Shown here: positions 1-10,944 of the stretch, piece after piece | Layout: every line of letters begins with the position of its first letter | Position numbering within the stretch: position 1 is the first letter of the stretch | Source: JANXQG01 sp963719885 | GTDB taxonomy: Bacteria; Planctomycetota; Planctomycetia; Pirellulales; Thermoguttaceae | NCBI GenBank assembly: GCA_963719885.1 | Contig: CAVRDP010000027.1 | Span: forward strand, 62,001 to 126,000 | Length of the DNA: 64,000 nucleotides | Direction of reading: 5' to 3' | The notes under the pieces: generated by a model | The model's database searches: none | The model's input: only the letters and a program-made list of their open reading frames with translations | What the model was told of the DNA's origin: nothing | Made by a program: the position numbers and the translations under genes

Positions 1-112
1 CGTCGCGTGGCCAACGTAACTTTTCCAGGCTCGACGGCGAAAGCGGAAGCAGCGGACTTGCCGGCGAAGACGGCGATCGAACGGGGCCGATTTTTCGTTT
101 CGATTTCGCCAT
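1..112 (-). CDS. N-terminal start of an unknown gene, cut by the window edge
   Basis: An ATG on the minus strand at 112 opens a frame that stays open to the left edge (37 codons). It begins MAKSKRKIGPV and is then rich in Ser and Pro. It lies 57 bases downstream of the nadB stop in the same direction, so it could be the next gene of that transcript. The piece is too short to assign a family, and a chance open frame is possible. Confidence 0.35.
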   Translation of the reverse strand, partial: MAKSKRKIGPVRSPSSPASPLLPLSPSSLEKLRWPRD

Positions 113-124
113 GGTAGGGGGCGT

Positions 125-186
125 AGAACTTAGTACTTAGTGCTTAGAACTTAGACTAAGAACTAAGTACTAAGAACTAAGCACTT
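125..186. repeat. Inverted array of heptad repeats (CTTAG / CTAAG)
   Basis: Four CTTAG units spaced every 7 bases are followed directly by four CTAAG units with the same spacing. The whole forms an AT-rich inverted repeat of about 60 bases that can fold into a long stem, in sharp contrast to the GC-rich surroundings. The nadB stop codon (170-172) and its last codons (VLSS) lie inside it. It may act as a transcription terminator or be a small mobile repeat that invaded the 3' end. Confidence 0.75.
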
Positions 187-1786
187 CCCTCTGAAAACAA
201 GTATGCCGATTCCAGCGGGCATCGTCCGCCGCGGGATAGTCGGTGCGGACGTGGGCGCCGCGACTCTCCTCGCGATCCAAGGCGGCCTCGATCATCAAGC
301 GGGCGATGCAGATCATGTTCTGCAACTCCCAGCCGCCCGGATCGTTGAACTGCCGGGCCAAGACGTAGCGGCACCAATGTTTGACCGTCTGCCGGGCCTC
401 GGCCAGGCCCTCGCCGTCGCGGCGGACGCCGACGTTCCGCCACATCAGGCTCTTCAAGGCGTTGCGAATGTCGTCCAGGTTCAACGGCTCGCCGATCGAA
501 TCGACCCGCGGGTTCTCGATCGGCAGGGCGAAGAAGTCGTCCTTCATCCCCCTGGCCGCGCGCGACGCCTCCTCCCCTGCATGCGCCCGATAGACCAGGG
601 CTTCCAGAAGGCTGTTGGACGCCAGTCGATTGGCCCCGTGCAGCCCGCTGGAGCTGACCTCGCCGGCGGCCCAGAGACCGGGCAGGGTCGTGCGGCCGTC
701 CGCGTCGACCGTGACCCCGCCCATCATGTAATGGGCCCCGGGCCGGACGGGAATGCGGTCGCGGGTGATATCGAGATCGAACTCCGCGCAGATCGCCGCG
801 ATGCCGGGAAACCGCGACAGAACCCGTTGCCGATCGAGATGCGTCATGTCGAGGTAGACGTTCGGATGACGCGTCTTCTCCATCTGGCTGACGATGGAAA
901 GACTGACCACGTCGCGGGGAGCAAGTTCGGCCCGAGGATCGTAGTCGGGCATGAAGCGATGGCCATGGCGATCGACGAGGTGCGCGCCCTCGCCGCGAGT
1001 GGCCTCGCTGATCAGACTGCGGCTGCCGCCGGCGATGTACAGGACCGTGGGATGGAACTGCACGAATTCCACGTCGCGCAACTCGGCCCCGGCGCGATAG
1101 GCCACGGCCAGCCCGTCGCCCGTGGCCACGGCCGGGTTGGTCGTTTCGCGATAGATCTGTCCGGCCCCGCCGGTGGCCAACACCGTTTGCTTGGCCCAGA
1201 CGAGCGTTTTGCCGTGCTCCTGGTTCCAGACGATGGCGCCGCGACAGGCGCCGTCCAACGTGAGCAGGTCGATCGTGAAGGTCTCTTGCCAGACCTCGAC
1301 GTGATCGAGTGCCGAAAGTCGTTCCGCCACCGCCCGCATGACCTCCTTGCCGGTGGCGTCGCCCAAGGCATGGACGATGCGATCGTGCCCGTGGCCGCCC
1401 TCGCGCCCCAGGGCGAGGCGGCCTTCGGCCGTATCGAAGCGGGTGCCCCAGCCGATCAGTTCTTCGATCCGCCGCGGGGCCTCGCAGATCACCCGCTTCA
1501 CGACCTCGGGATCGCAAAGCGTGCCGCCCGCCTGGAGCGTGTCGGCCACGTGGTCTTCAAAGCGGTCTTCCGGATCGATCACGCCGGCGATGCCGCCCTG
1601 GGCAAAAGTACTGTTGGAGACCTGTAGGCCGTCCTTCGTGATGACCAGGACTGAGAGCTTCCGATCGGTGGCCAACGCAGCGCGAATTCCGGCCAGCCCG
1701 CCACCGATGATCAGCACGTCGGTAAAGTAATGCGGGACTCGCTTGGGACGGAAAGGAATCAGGTAGCGCGGCGTAGTGAATTGCAT
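170..1786 (-). CDS. nadB: L-aspartate oxidase
   Basis: This is the first enzyme of de novo NAD synthesis: it oxidises L-aspartate to iminoaspartate using FAD, normally for quinolinate synthase NadA. The 538-residue length is normal. The FAD dinucleotide motif GGGLAG lies at residues 28-33, followed by the family blocks NSTFAQGGIAG, HALGDATGKEV, TGGAGQIYRETTNP, VEFVQFHPT, ISEATRGEGAHL and LHGANRLASNSLLEAL. These separate NadB from the closely related succinate dehydrogenase flavoprotein, as does the absence of an sdh neighbour. No nadA or nadC is in the window. The frame is intact, unlike many neighbours. Its last codons are read from the heptad repeat array at 125-186, so the native C-terminus may have been replaced by repeat sequence. 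Confidence 0.97.
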   Translation of the reverse strand: MQFTTPRYLIPFRPKRVPHYFTDVLIIGGGLAGIRAALATDRKLSVLVITKDGLQVSNSTFAQGGIAGVIDPEDRFEDHVADTLQAGGTLCDPEVVKRVICEAPRRIEELIGWGTRFDTAEGRLALGREGGHGHDRIVHALGDATGKEVMRAVAERLSALDHVEVWQETFTIDLLTLDGACRGAIVWNQEHGKTLVWAKQTVLATGGAGQIYRETTNPAVATGDGLAVAYRAGAELRDVEFVQFHPTVLYIAGGSRSLISEATRGEGAHLVDRHGHRFMPDYDPRAELAPRDVVSLSIVSQMEKTRHPNVYLDMTHLDRQRVLSRFPGIAAICAEFDLDITRDRIPVRPGAHYMMGGVTVDADGRTTLPGLWAAGEVSSSGLHGANRLASNSLLEALVYRAHAGEEASRAARGMKDDFFALPIENPRVDSIGEPLNLDDIRNALKSLMWRNVGVRRDGEGLAEARQTVKHWCRYVLARQFNDPGGWELQNMICIARLMIEAALDREESRGAHVRTDYPAADDARWNRHTCFQREVLSS

Positions 1787-1881
1787 CGAGGCAGGGGCGG
1801 GCGGAGGTGGGGAGGAAGCGTAAACTCAATTCTAGCCCAAAATCCCGCCGAGACGAAGGTGGGGGCAATTTCGCCCGCAAA

Positions 1882-1985
1882 GTAGCAGGCAGACTCCGTC
1901 TGCCGTCCGCTAGAACCCAACGGCTTCTAAAGACCATCTCCGGCTGGCACTGAAGAGCGGACGGCACAGGGACTGTGCCTGCTAC
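1882..1985. repeat. Inverted repeat with 30-base arms
   Basis: The arms at 1882-1911 and 1956-1985 are inverted copies with about 24 of 30 matches (GTAGCAGGCA...TGCCGTCCGCT), and each arm is itself a short hairpin. The outer edge supplies the TAG stop (1982-1984 on the plus strand, read as CTA) for the large membrane protein. The pattern fits a REP/MITE-like planctomycete repeat sitting between two genes on the same strand. Confidence 0.75.
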
Positions 1986-4900
1986 TTCTCTCCCGCCGTG
2001 GCGTGCGAATAGGCGTGGTAAAGATCGGCCCAATCGCTGGGCGGCTGCATCTGACCGCTGTCGCGGACGCTCGCGCATATCGTCAGTCTTCGTATGCCCG
2101 CCGCCGATCCGCGTGCCATGCGGATGCAAATCGAGGTTCTTCAAGAACTCGTTGTAGGCCTTCTTGGCCGCCTCGCCTTCGTTGCCGGACTGCTGGGCCG
2201 CATCCTTCAACTTCTTCATGTTCTCCACAAACCTTTCGGCTTCTTCCTTGGTCCAACCGAGACGATCGAGCAAGTCGGACTTCGGCTTGGCCTTCTCATC
2301 CTTGAGATGTTCCAGGGCCAGATCGACCTGCTTCTTCGTGAACTCGAGGTTGGCCGCGTCGGGTTCGGCCTCGGGCTCGCGGGGTGGGGGACGGGCTTGT
2401 CTGAATTGTTGGCCTGACTGCCGCCCAAGGGAAGTCCGGAGCCTCCGCTACCGGCCTGCTGCGACGACGGGGCGCCCGCCTGGCCGCCGCTGGACTTGTC
2501 CTGGCTTTCCGCGCTGTTCTGCGTGGGATCGCCTTGCGGCTTTTGTGCGTCGTCCTTGGCCGGCAGATTTTCGGACGGTTCCTGCTTCTCGCCGTTGCCC
2601 TTGCCCGGCTCCTTATGCGGCGAACCGCTGGGATCGCCGGCACGCACCTGCTGCGCCGGCATTCTTGCCGGTGGCGTCGTCGCCCTGCTCGTTGGAGACG
2701 GCGCCGCCATCGGGGGCCGCCGTCGACGTGCCGGCCGCTCCCTTGCCGGTCTTCTTGTCCGGTTGACCGCCGCCGGCCCCGCCACCGCCTTTCCGATCGC
2801 CCCTGCTTTCGCTCGTGGAATTGGAGTTGTGCGGACTGTTGCCGGGCGACTGGGGATTGTCGGACTTGGGGTTCAGGCCTTCGTGGGCATCGCCGGCTTT
2901 ATTCCCGGGGTGCTCGGGATCGACCTGCGGGGCGGGGGCGCCGTGGCTGTCCTGCTGCGTGGCATCGCCGCTCTTACCGGGATCTTTCTGTCCCTGCTGG
3001 CCGTCCGCAGTTCCGCCCTTGTTGCCACCCTTGCTGCCGCCGGGCTTCTTGCCGCCGTTGGAGCCCTCTTGATCGCCTTGGCCGGGCTTGGGCTTGTCAC
3101 CCCCGCCCGATTTTCCGCTGCCGTCTTGCTTTTCTTGGGGCTTGGACTTCGAGGTTTGTCCGCCGCCCGCGGAATTGCCGTTTTCGGGCTTGGGCTTTTC
3201 GCCGGGCTTCGGTCCGCCAGGCAGCGGGCTGCTGCTTTCGGAACCGCCGCTGCCGGGCGGCTTTTTCGCGTCGGGCTTCGCTGCGGCCTGGGCCAGTTGC
3301 TTATCATCGCCGCCACCCTTGGTGCCGGGTTGCTTCTTCTCGTCCGGTTTCGCTCCGCTTGGGGCCGTCTGGCGTTCATCGCCGCCGCCCTTGCTGCCGG
3401 CTTTTGGCTTCTCGGACTTCGGTTCGCCGCCGGCCGGTTGGTTCTGCTGGTCCTTCTGGCCACCCGCCTGCTTTGAATCGGGCTTCGACTGCCCGCCACC
3501 AGCGTTCTGGCCATCCTTCGGGCCGCCGGAGGGTTTCGATTCGTTGCCCTGGCCGCCGCCCGCGTTCTGCTGCGAGGACTGATTGCCGGACTCCTTGCCA
3601 CCCTTCTCTTGCTGGCCGCCGCTGGACGGGTTCCCGGCCTTATCCTGCTGGGGCGACGGCTTCGGGTCGCCTTGACCGTTGGGACTCTGCTCACCTCCCT
3701 GGGGCTGCTTGCCGGTGTTGCTCTGCGCGGAATCCGGTTTGCCGGACTGTGGTTGTTGATTGCCCCCCTGCGGCTCCTGATTGCCAGCCCCCGGGGTGTT
3801 CTTTTCGCCGGCGTTGCCCTGCGGCTGTTGCCCGCCTTGGTTGCCATTTTGCTTCTGGTCGCCCGGCTTCTGGCCACCTGACTGCGGGTTGCCCTGCTGC
3901 GGGTTGTTCGGCTGGTTGGGGTTTTCCTGGCCAGAATCAGGTTTCTCGGCTTGTTTCTGCTCGGCTTTGTCCTGTTGACCCTTCTTTTGTTCCTCTAGAT
4001 CCTTGAGGGCGTCCTTGATCGCGTCGCTGCGCTGCTCATTCGGGTTGACCTTCTCATGGGGCTGATCGCCGGCATCACCGGAATTCGCTTCGCTGTTTTT
4101 TTGGTCCTTGGAAGGGTCGGAAGATGCCTTCGACTTGCCGGGGCCGCCGCTGTTATCGGGTTGGCCCGGGTCTTTGCCGTCGCCCGGCTGTCGGTCCTGC
4201 GGATTCTTTTCTACTCCACCTTGTTTGGATTTATCATCCGAACCGCCCTCTTTCGACGCGTCCTTGCTTCTCGATGAATCGCCCTTTCCTTGCTCCGCCT
4301 TGTTCCGCTGGCCGCCTTGACTGGGCTTATCCTCGTTCGGCTGCTTCGGACCATCGCCGCCGTTGGCCTGGTTCTGCTGCTCTTGCGGACTGCCCTGCCC
4401 GCTGCCGACGATCTTGATCGTCCGATGCGCCGTTTCGTTATGATTGGGGCGCGGCTCTTTGTTATCCTCGGCGGTGGCCCAATAAGTCACGACATCGCCG
4501 GCCTTCAACTTCAGATCGGCGGGCCGGAAGACATATTCTCCGTCGTACGGTTTCGTCCAGGCCTTTTGCGGCTTGGGGCAGTTCAGGAGCACGCCCCACA
4601 CGTCCAGTGGCTGGCCTTCGCGTTCGGCCTGGAGCGTCACGCGCCGCAAGCCGTAGTCGATATCGCGGGCATGTACGCGAATCGGCAGTTGACCATCCTC
4701 GGCCACCGCGACTTCTTGCTGAGCCGGCTCGCGAATCTCGATTTCCGGCGACAGGTCGGGATCAACGTCGATGTGGTATTGGACTGGCCGGCGGACGTTG
4801 TGACCGTTGCTGTCGGTAAACAGGATCTGGTAGCGGTCATACTGGGCCTTCCTCCCGGCCTTGTCGTCGCCATCGAGCGCCAGGGTAAACTGCCCGCTGG

Positions 4901-6032
4901 CCTTCGCGCCCTTGGTCGTCATAGGCAGCATTCGCAGGCCGTCGCAGCCCAAGTCGATCCGGGCATCCTGGATATCCATATTGGCCGAGGCATGGATCGT
5001 CACCTGGGTGCCTTCCAGGGCCTTGATATCGCCTTGATTCTTGATCGTACGATCGACCTCTCCGGTGTACGCCGGGAAGTGGTACTCGATGCTATCGACG
5101 ACGATCGTGGGCGCGATATGGACTTCCAGCTTGTACTTGGGCGTCGCGGCGTCGCCCGCAGTGATGCGATAGAAGGTGTCTTGCTGAAAACCCGTATTGC
5201 CCGGCGGCAATTCGCTATGAAAGTGGTTTGCGTCGTCGGTGCGGGTCATGATGACGCGATCATCGACGACCTGTCCGTCGGCCGTGCTGACCCACAAAGC
5301 CACCTCTTCGCCGTCGCGGAGGCCGCTCACCGAGCGCGGAGATTTCCTGGGAGTCGTCGTTGAACACGATCTCGTCGCCTGGCCGGACTTCTTCAATGTG
5401 GACCCGCGTGGGGGCCGGGATGCTCGACCATGGCCAAAGCACGCGCGCGGCCGAGAGCAACGGGTTCTTCGGAGAGAGGACCAGATAGAGCGCAAAGACA
5501 GCGACGATTGCCGCCAGCACGACGGCCAGCTTTACCATGCGGCTCCGATCGACGGCGTGGTCGACCGGCACCTTCAGCAGATCGGCCGCCGCGCAATGTT
5601 CCATTGCGCGGAAAACCACTGGCGCCACATCCTGCGGGTGCGCAGCAGCAAGAGGAAATTGATCAAACTGTTCTTGAGCGTCGGGCGGCCCTGCTCGATC
5701 GTGTGCGCGGCGAAGACCGGATTGATGCGATTGACCAGCGGCGGTACCAAGAATCGCCAGGCAAAGATGCCCGCCCCCGCAATCCAGAGGGCAAATAGTC
5801 CCAGCCGGGCGGTGAAACTGAGCCCATGCTGGAAGACCCAGTGGTCCAGCAGGGCCACGGCCAGAAAGAAAAGCAGCGATACCGTTGCCAGCAGCATCAT
5901 GGCGGAAACGACGTCCGCCAGCCGCACCTGCCGGCGGGTGTGTTCCAACCGTTTGTGGATGAAATCTCCGTATCGCCCCTGCACTGGGGGGCTTTCCGCC
6001 TGCGGACGAGTGGAAACAAGACCACTTGCCAT
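1982..6032 (-). CDS. Large membrane-anchored protein with Gly/Gln/Lys/Pro-rich middle; interrupted by about five frame breaks
   Basis: One gene of about 1,350 codons is spread over three frames. The N-terminus (6032-5590) has two membrane helices, and a third helix (MVKLAVVLAAIVAVF) follows in the next frame near 5530. A periplasmic part with Ig-like beta segments then runs to about 4400. From 4400 to 2400 it is low complexity, rich in Gly, Gln, Lys, Pro, Ser and Asn. The C-terminal part resumes as conserved-looking sequence (LLDRLGWTKEEAERF) and ends with DWADLYHAYSHATAGEK and the stop at 1982-1984. Breaks fall near 5590, 5340, 2655, 2390 and 2068, several in C or G runs. The plan resembles DUF4175-type planctomycete proteins, often found near MoxR ATPase/DUF58 genes, but I cannot confirm the family. 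Because both ends and all joins read sensibly, I favour sequence errors over decay. Confidence 0.65.
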
Positions 6033-6263
6033 GATGGTTCTCCGTTTGCGGGCCTAATCTGTTCCTACCCGTCATTATAATCTGGAATTGCCTGCGCGTA
6101 CATTCTCTTTTTCCTGAATAATGGTCGGGAACTTGGGATTGGTTTGCCGGGGGAGGGGTGAAACGGCCGGCGGAAGCCGTTTGGTGGATGGTGTGCGCGT
6201 CAGATTTCTGGGTAATTCCAGGGGCGACTGCTTCGGTTTGTGTGCCCCGAAGGGGTGTCGGTT

Positions 6264-6420
6264 CCTCCAGCGAAGGGCGAAGCCCTGGAAAACGGTGGCC
6301 CCCATGTTGTCCATCGGGCCAACGGCCCAACAGTTCTCCTAAGAAGAACTGTTGGCCCGTTGGGCCGAAGGGGGTATCTTGCGGGGATTCCTTTTTTCCA
6401 GGGCTGCGCCCTTCGCTGGG
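6264..6420. repeat. Nested palindromic element (two concentric inverted repeats)
   Basis: The outer arms (6264-6292 and 6392-6420, core AGCGAAGGGC...CCCTGGAAAA) and inner arms (6314-6337 and 6344-6367, 22 of 24 matching, loop CCTAAG) are concentric. The two inner mismatches are swapped G/C blocks. It sits in the 550-base gap between the divergent large membrane protein and the GH78 gene. No coding capacity is convincing. It looks like a non-autonomous REP/MITE-type element. Confidence 0.8.
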
Positions 6421-6580
6421 TGAACGGATGGGCCTTTGGCCTGACAATCCTTCGCCCATAATCAAGACGCTCACGTGCGCATGGTTTTTCAATCTGTTTT
6501 AACTTGAACTGGGCGTAAACCTCTGCTAGCATTGGGCGCAGGCCCCATGTATCACAGTGGAAACAGTAGATATTGCCATT

Positions 6581-6811
6581 ATGCTCAGGCAAACGTTGGC
6601 GTTGGTAATGGCGGTCGCCTGCACGGCGGCTCTCGCCGCGGAACAGCGGGCGGCAACGCTCCTTTCGGCAATTCGGGTCGCGGACGGCCAGACCGCTCGC
6701 GTCGAGGCGATCAAGGATGGACTGCGCGTGGCCAATGCGGCGGCCATCGAGGGCGACGTGGCGGCCGCCGCCCGATGCACAGCTTTGCCGCTTGGCGCCG
6801 GCGGCCTGTAA
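6581..6811 (+). CDS. Possible small secreted protein, unknown
   Basis: This short frame of 76 codons starts MLRQTLALVMAVACTAALAAE, which looks like a signal peptide with an Ala-x-Ala-type cleavage site, followed by an Ala/Val-rich tail. It ends 20 bases before the GH78 start, where an AAGGA-type ribosome site is seen. An opposite-strand frame is also open over this stretch, and I recognise no family, so this may be chance in high-GC DNA. Confidence 0.25.
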   Translation: MLRQTLALVMAVACTAALAAEQRAATLLSAIRVADGQTARVEAIKDGLRVANAAAIEGDVAAAARCTALPLGAGGL

Positions 6812-6831
6812 GGACGTGAGGTGCTCGTGAA

Positions 6832-9500
6832 ATGTTGATAAGACGCAAACTAGTTGCACTGTTTTTCCTGGGATTGTCCAGCACGCTGGCGGCTGCCGGC
6901 GCGGACCGCGTGCTCTCGGTCGAGGAAGCGGATCGCGTGCTTCATCCAGCCGTCGGCACGCCGCCCTGGCGGCCTTGGCCAATCGACCTCGCGCCGGCGC
7001 GCTGGATCTGGCTGCCGTCGCAACGGACGCTGCCCAACACTTTCCTCTTGTTTCGCCGCGAGGTGACACTCAGCGGCCCGCCGCGTCGCGCCAGGGGCTT
7101 TATCACGGCCGACAGCCGCTACCTGCTGACGGTCAACGGCCGGCGCGTCCAGTGGGGCCCCGCCCCCTGCGATCCACGCAGCCTCGACGCCGATCCGATC
7201 GACCTCACGGCCCTCCTGACCCCGGGCAAGAACGTCCTGGGCGTCGAGGTGCTGCACTACGGGCTCGGCGACGGGACCTGGCCGGCCGGCAAGCCGGGGC
7301 TGATCTTCCACCTCGCGATCGAAGAGGCCGACGGCCATCGCCTGCAGATCGTCTCGGACCCGTCGTGGCAGGTGACAATCGATCGGGCACACCGGCCGGG
7401 CCAATTCAAACGCTGGTACCTCCGCGCGTTGCAAGAGGAGTTCGACTCGCGGCTGTATCCGACCGGTTGGGACACGCCATCCTTCGAGCCCGACGGGCGG
7501 TGGGCGGCGGCCATGGTGCTGGATTGTCCGGCAGACAAACCGCCCGGATGTAGCAGCTATTCGGGCAACGATTTGCTGGAACGTACGGACCCGAAGCGAA
7601 GTTCGCTGCTGGTCCGCGAGATCCCGCCTCTGCGTGAAAGCGAAGTGCCGGCCATGCGCTTGGCCGATGCAGGCCGGATCGAGTGGCTGCGCGACCCGGC
7701 CGATTGGTTCGAGTTCCGCATGCCCGGCTCGTTCCGCGCCCGCCGCGATCCGGTGGCCACGCCGGCAGGCGACATGGCCTGGCGGTTGCCGCCGACCGGG
7801 CCGCGGGAAGGGCAGTTCGTGACCTTCGAGTTCAAGGAGCAGGTCGTCGGCTGGCCGCACTTCACGATCGAGGCGCCGGAGGGAACGATTGTCGAGTTGA
7901 TGTGCCAGGAGGCGCACGATCCGGCCGGGCCGAATGGCTCGACAGCCAGTTCTTCAACTGGTCGCGGTTTATTTGCCGCAAGGGTGTGAACCGCTTCGAG
8001 CCATTCGATTACGAGTCGTTGCGCTGGCTCCAGTTCCACGTTCGCAACCCGGGCGGCCCGGTCGTGATTCGCAATGTCGGCGTGCGGCGGCGGATGTTCG
8101 ACTGGCCCGTGGAACCGCGGGTCCGCTGCTCGGAACCGGCCTTGCAGCGCTTGTTCGACGCCAGCGTCAACACGCTCCGCAACTGCGCCCAGGAGACGTG
8201 CGTCGATGGCATGGCCCGCGAACGGCAACAGTATAGCGGCGACGGCGGCCACCAGTTGCTGGCCATTCGCTCGACGATGGGCGAGCCGCGGCTCTCGCAG
8301 CGGTTTCTCCGTACCTTCGGCGAGGGCCAAACGCAGGAAGGCTACTTCCTCGACTGCTGGCCGGCCTTCGATCGGCTGGCGCGGCTCATGCAGCGGCAGA
8401 TCGACGGCGCCTACTGGGGTCCGTTGCTGGACCACGGCGTCGGATACAACTTCGACTGTTGGAACCACTACCTGGAGACGGGCGACCTGGCGGCCCTCGA
8501 TGAACCCTATCCGCGGCTCGTGCGCTTTGCCGACTATCTGGAATCGATCCGCGGCAAGGACGGCCTGCTGCCGGTCGAAAATCTCGGCGTCCCGCAGGTC
8601 TGGATCGATCACATCGCCTACAAGCAACAGCGGCACAAGCAATGCGCGTTCAATCTGTACGCGGCGGCGATGCTCGAACATGCCCTGGCGCCGATGGCCC
8701 GCGCCCGCGGCGACCACCGCCGGGCCGAGGAGTTCGCCCGCCGCGGCCGCGACATCCGCACCGCTACCGTGCGGCGGTTCTGGAGCGCCTCGCGGGGCCT
8801 GTTCGTCAATAACCTGCCGTGGCTCGACGAGGAAAAGAGCCCCCGCCTGTGTGACCGCTCGCTGGCCACGGCCGTGCTGTTCGACCAATGTCCCGACGGC
8901 AACACGGCGGCGGCAGGACGGGCCCTGGTCGAATGCCCGCCCGAACTGGGGATCTCCTACCCGTGCAACGCCTGTTGGCGCTACTGGGCCCTCGCCCGGC
9001 TGGGCCGGGCCGACCTGGTCGTCAGCGAGTTCCGCCGCCGCTGGGCAAAAATGCCGTCGGTCATCCTCAACAATACGCTCCAGGAGGACTGGATTGCCCC
9101 GCCCGACTCGACTTCCCAGTGGAGCCACTGCGCGGTGGCGCCGCTCTACGTGCTCTTCATGGACATCGCGGGCATCCGGCCCACCGCGCCCGGTTTTTCC
9201 CGCTTCCAGGTCCGCCCGCAATTGGGCGACCTCGCTGACCTCGACCTGACCTACTACACGGTCCGCGGCCCGATCCGCTTCGTCGCCGCGCGGCGGCCCG
9301 CGGGACAGCAGATTTCCGTGGCCGTGCCCAAGGGCTGCGAGGCGGAGCTGCTGTTGCCGCCCGGTGTTTCCACGTCGTTGCCAGCACTCGCCCCCGATCA
9401 TCGACTGGGCCTGAAACGGTTCCAGTTGGCGGCGGGAAAAGAGAACGAATTCGTAGTTCGCAAGAAACAAGCCTTCACAACAAACCATCACACCCAGGTG
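6832..9500 (+). CDS. GH78 alpha-L-rhamnosidase, secreted, one frame break
   Basis: This predicted secreted enzyme removes terminal alpha-L-rhamnose from polysaccharides. A signal peptide (LVALFFLGLSSTLAAA) is followed by N-terminal beta-sandwich domains and then the (alpha/alpha)6 barrel. Family marks are ETCVDGMARERQQYSGDGG, which carries the acidic residues of the general-acid motif, the aromatic track YFLDCWPAFDRL, and LQEDW followed by STSQWSHC near the expected catalytic base. A single base is missing near 7927 (a GGCCGGGCC run): the first part is in frame from 6832, and the rest is open from there through 9971. The C-terminal beta-sandwich ends about 9440-9490. The true stop is not visible because the frame runs into the next gene, so another indel near 9450 is likely. 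The oxidoreductase gene follows directly in the same direction. Confidence 0.88.
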
Positions 9501-9505
9501 AAACC

Positions 9506-10826
9506 ATGTCCACAACGAAGAACCCCCCTTCCCAGACCCCATTTCAAACTGCAATCTCCCGCCGCCGGGCAATCGGCCGCATGGCGGGCGTCGTCGGCGC
9601 GGCGGCCGTGCCGACCGTCTTGCCCGCTCAGGTGTTCGGCGAAACGGCCCCCTCGAAACGGATCACACTCGGTTTCGTCGGCTTGGGCAACGAAGGTTAT
9701 GGACACAACCTCATGGCCTTCCTGGTCGAGAACGACGCCCGCGCGGTCGCCGTCTGCGATGTCATGGCCAGCCGCCGTACGCGGGCGCGGGAAACGGTCG
9801 ACAAGAAGTACTCGGCCACGGGCTGCAAGGAGATTGCCGATTTCCGCGACCTCATCGCCCGCAAGGACATCGACGCCGTGGTCATCTCCACGCCCGACCA
9901 TTGGCACATACCGATCTCGCTCATGGCCCTGGAAGCGGGCAAGGACGTTTTTTGCGAGAAGCCCACGCTGACCATCGCCGAGGGACGCAAACTCGTCGAG
10001 ACGGTCGATCGCCACAAGGCGGTGTTCCAGGTGGGCATCGAGGACCGCTCGACGATCTACTACTACCGCCTGGCGGAACTTGTCCGCAACGGCGCGATCG
10101 GCCAGTTGAAGACGATCCACGTCAAGCTGCCGGCCGGCTCGGCCTATCCCATTGAACAACCGGCCCCGGTCCCGGCCGATCTGAACTGGGACCTCTGGCT
10201 TGGCCCGGCGCCGTTCCATCCTTTCACCCCGACCCGCACCGAGGCCATGCACTGGCGGCAGGTCCGTGACTACTCCGGCGGTCTCTTGACCGACTGGGGC
10301 TCGCACATCCTCGACACGGCCCAGGTGGCCAACTTCGCCGAAGCCAGCGGTCCCCTGGAAGTCGAAGGCACAGGCGAGATTCCCGCGAACTCGATGGCCA
10401 CGACTTTCGTCACCTTCAAGTTGCATTATCGGTATGCCAACGGCGTGGAGATGTTCGTCGAGTCGGGCGGCGTGTCGCTCCGCTTCGACGGCACCGAGGG
10501 CTGGGTCGGCAACAACGGCTGGTGCGGCCGGTTGGAAGGCACCTCCACCGAGTTGCTGCGGCGGAAGTATCCGCGCCGGGAACAAGATTTGGCCCATGCC
10601 GCCCAACGAGCAGCGCAACTTCCTGGACTGCGTCAAATCCCGCCAGCCGACCACCTACACCGCCGAGGCCGATCAGCGGCTGAGCACGACGATGCACATC
10701 GGCAACATTGCCATGCAACTTGGCCGCAAGTTGAAGTGGGACCCGAAGAGCGAGTCGTTCCCCGGCGACGAAGCGGCCAACGCCCTCCGCAGCCGCCCGG
10801 CACGCAACGATTGGATGAACAAATAA
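9506..10826 (+). CDS. Gfo/Idh/MocA family oxidoreductase with Tat-type leader, one frame break
   Basis: This NAD(P)-dependent sugar oxidoreductase of the glucose-fructose oxidoreductase type is probably exported folded through Tat, given SRRRAIGRMAGVVGAAAV near the N-terminus. The Rossmann fold starts ITLGFVGLGNEGYGH. ISTPDHWH and the nucleotide/catalytic motif FCEKPTLT are present, followed by the C-terminal alpha/beta domain (DYSGGLLTDWGSH). The frame breaks near 10580. The tail then resumes in another frame (MPPNEQRNFLDCVKSRQP...) to the stop at 10824-10826, giving about 440 residues, normal for the family. It follows the rhamnosidase closely and is likely co-transcribed, suggesting oxidation of the released sugar. 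It is convergent with a second family member. Confidence 0.9.
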
Positions 10827-10829
10827 GTG

Positions 10830-10930
10830 TCGGCCGAAGAATAACCTCGGCGTTTTGCGAGGGTGGCATGCCTTCATGCCGCGGGGCACCCGGTACTCCG
10901 GGTCGGCCGGCATAGGCATGTTTTCGGGCG
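10830..10930. repeat. Dispersed nested palindrome, copy A
   Basis: The segment reads CGGCCGAAGAATAACC..., GGTGGCATGCCTTCATGCC and then GGCACCCGGTACTCCGGGTCGG. It aligns along its length with the reverse complement of 60394-60517. The central hairpin is ACCCGG-TACT-CCGGGT here and ACCATG-TACT-CATGGT there, so the paired bases changed together. It lies between the stops of two convergent oxidoreductase genes. Confidence 0.8.
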
Positions 10931-10944
10931 TCAACCTAAATCGC

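Noticed and set aside
177..1517. 446-codon minus-strand frame inside nadB
   Set aside because: Arg-rich shadow frame; nadB in the other frame has all family motifs.
6240..6461. 73-codon frame across the palindrome upstream of GH78
   Set aside because: Read from the palindromic element itself; no independent support.
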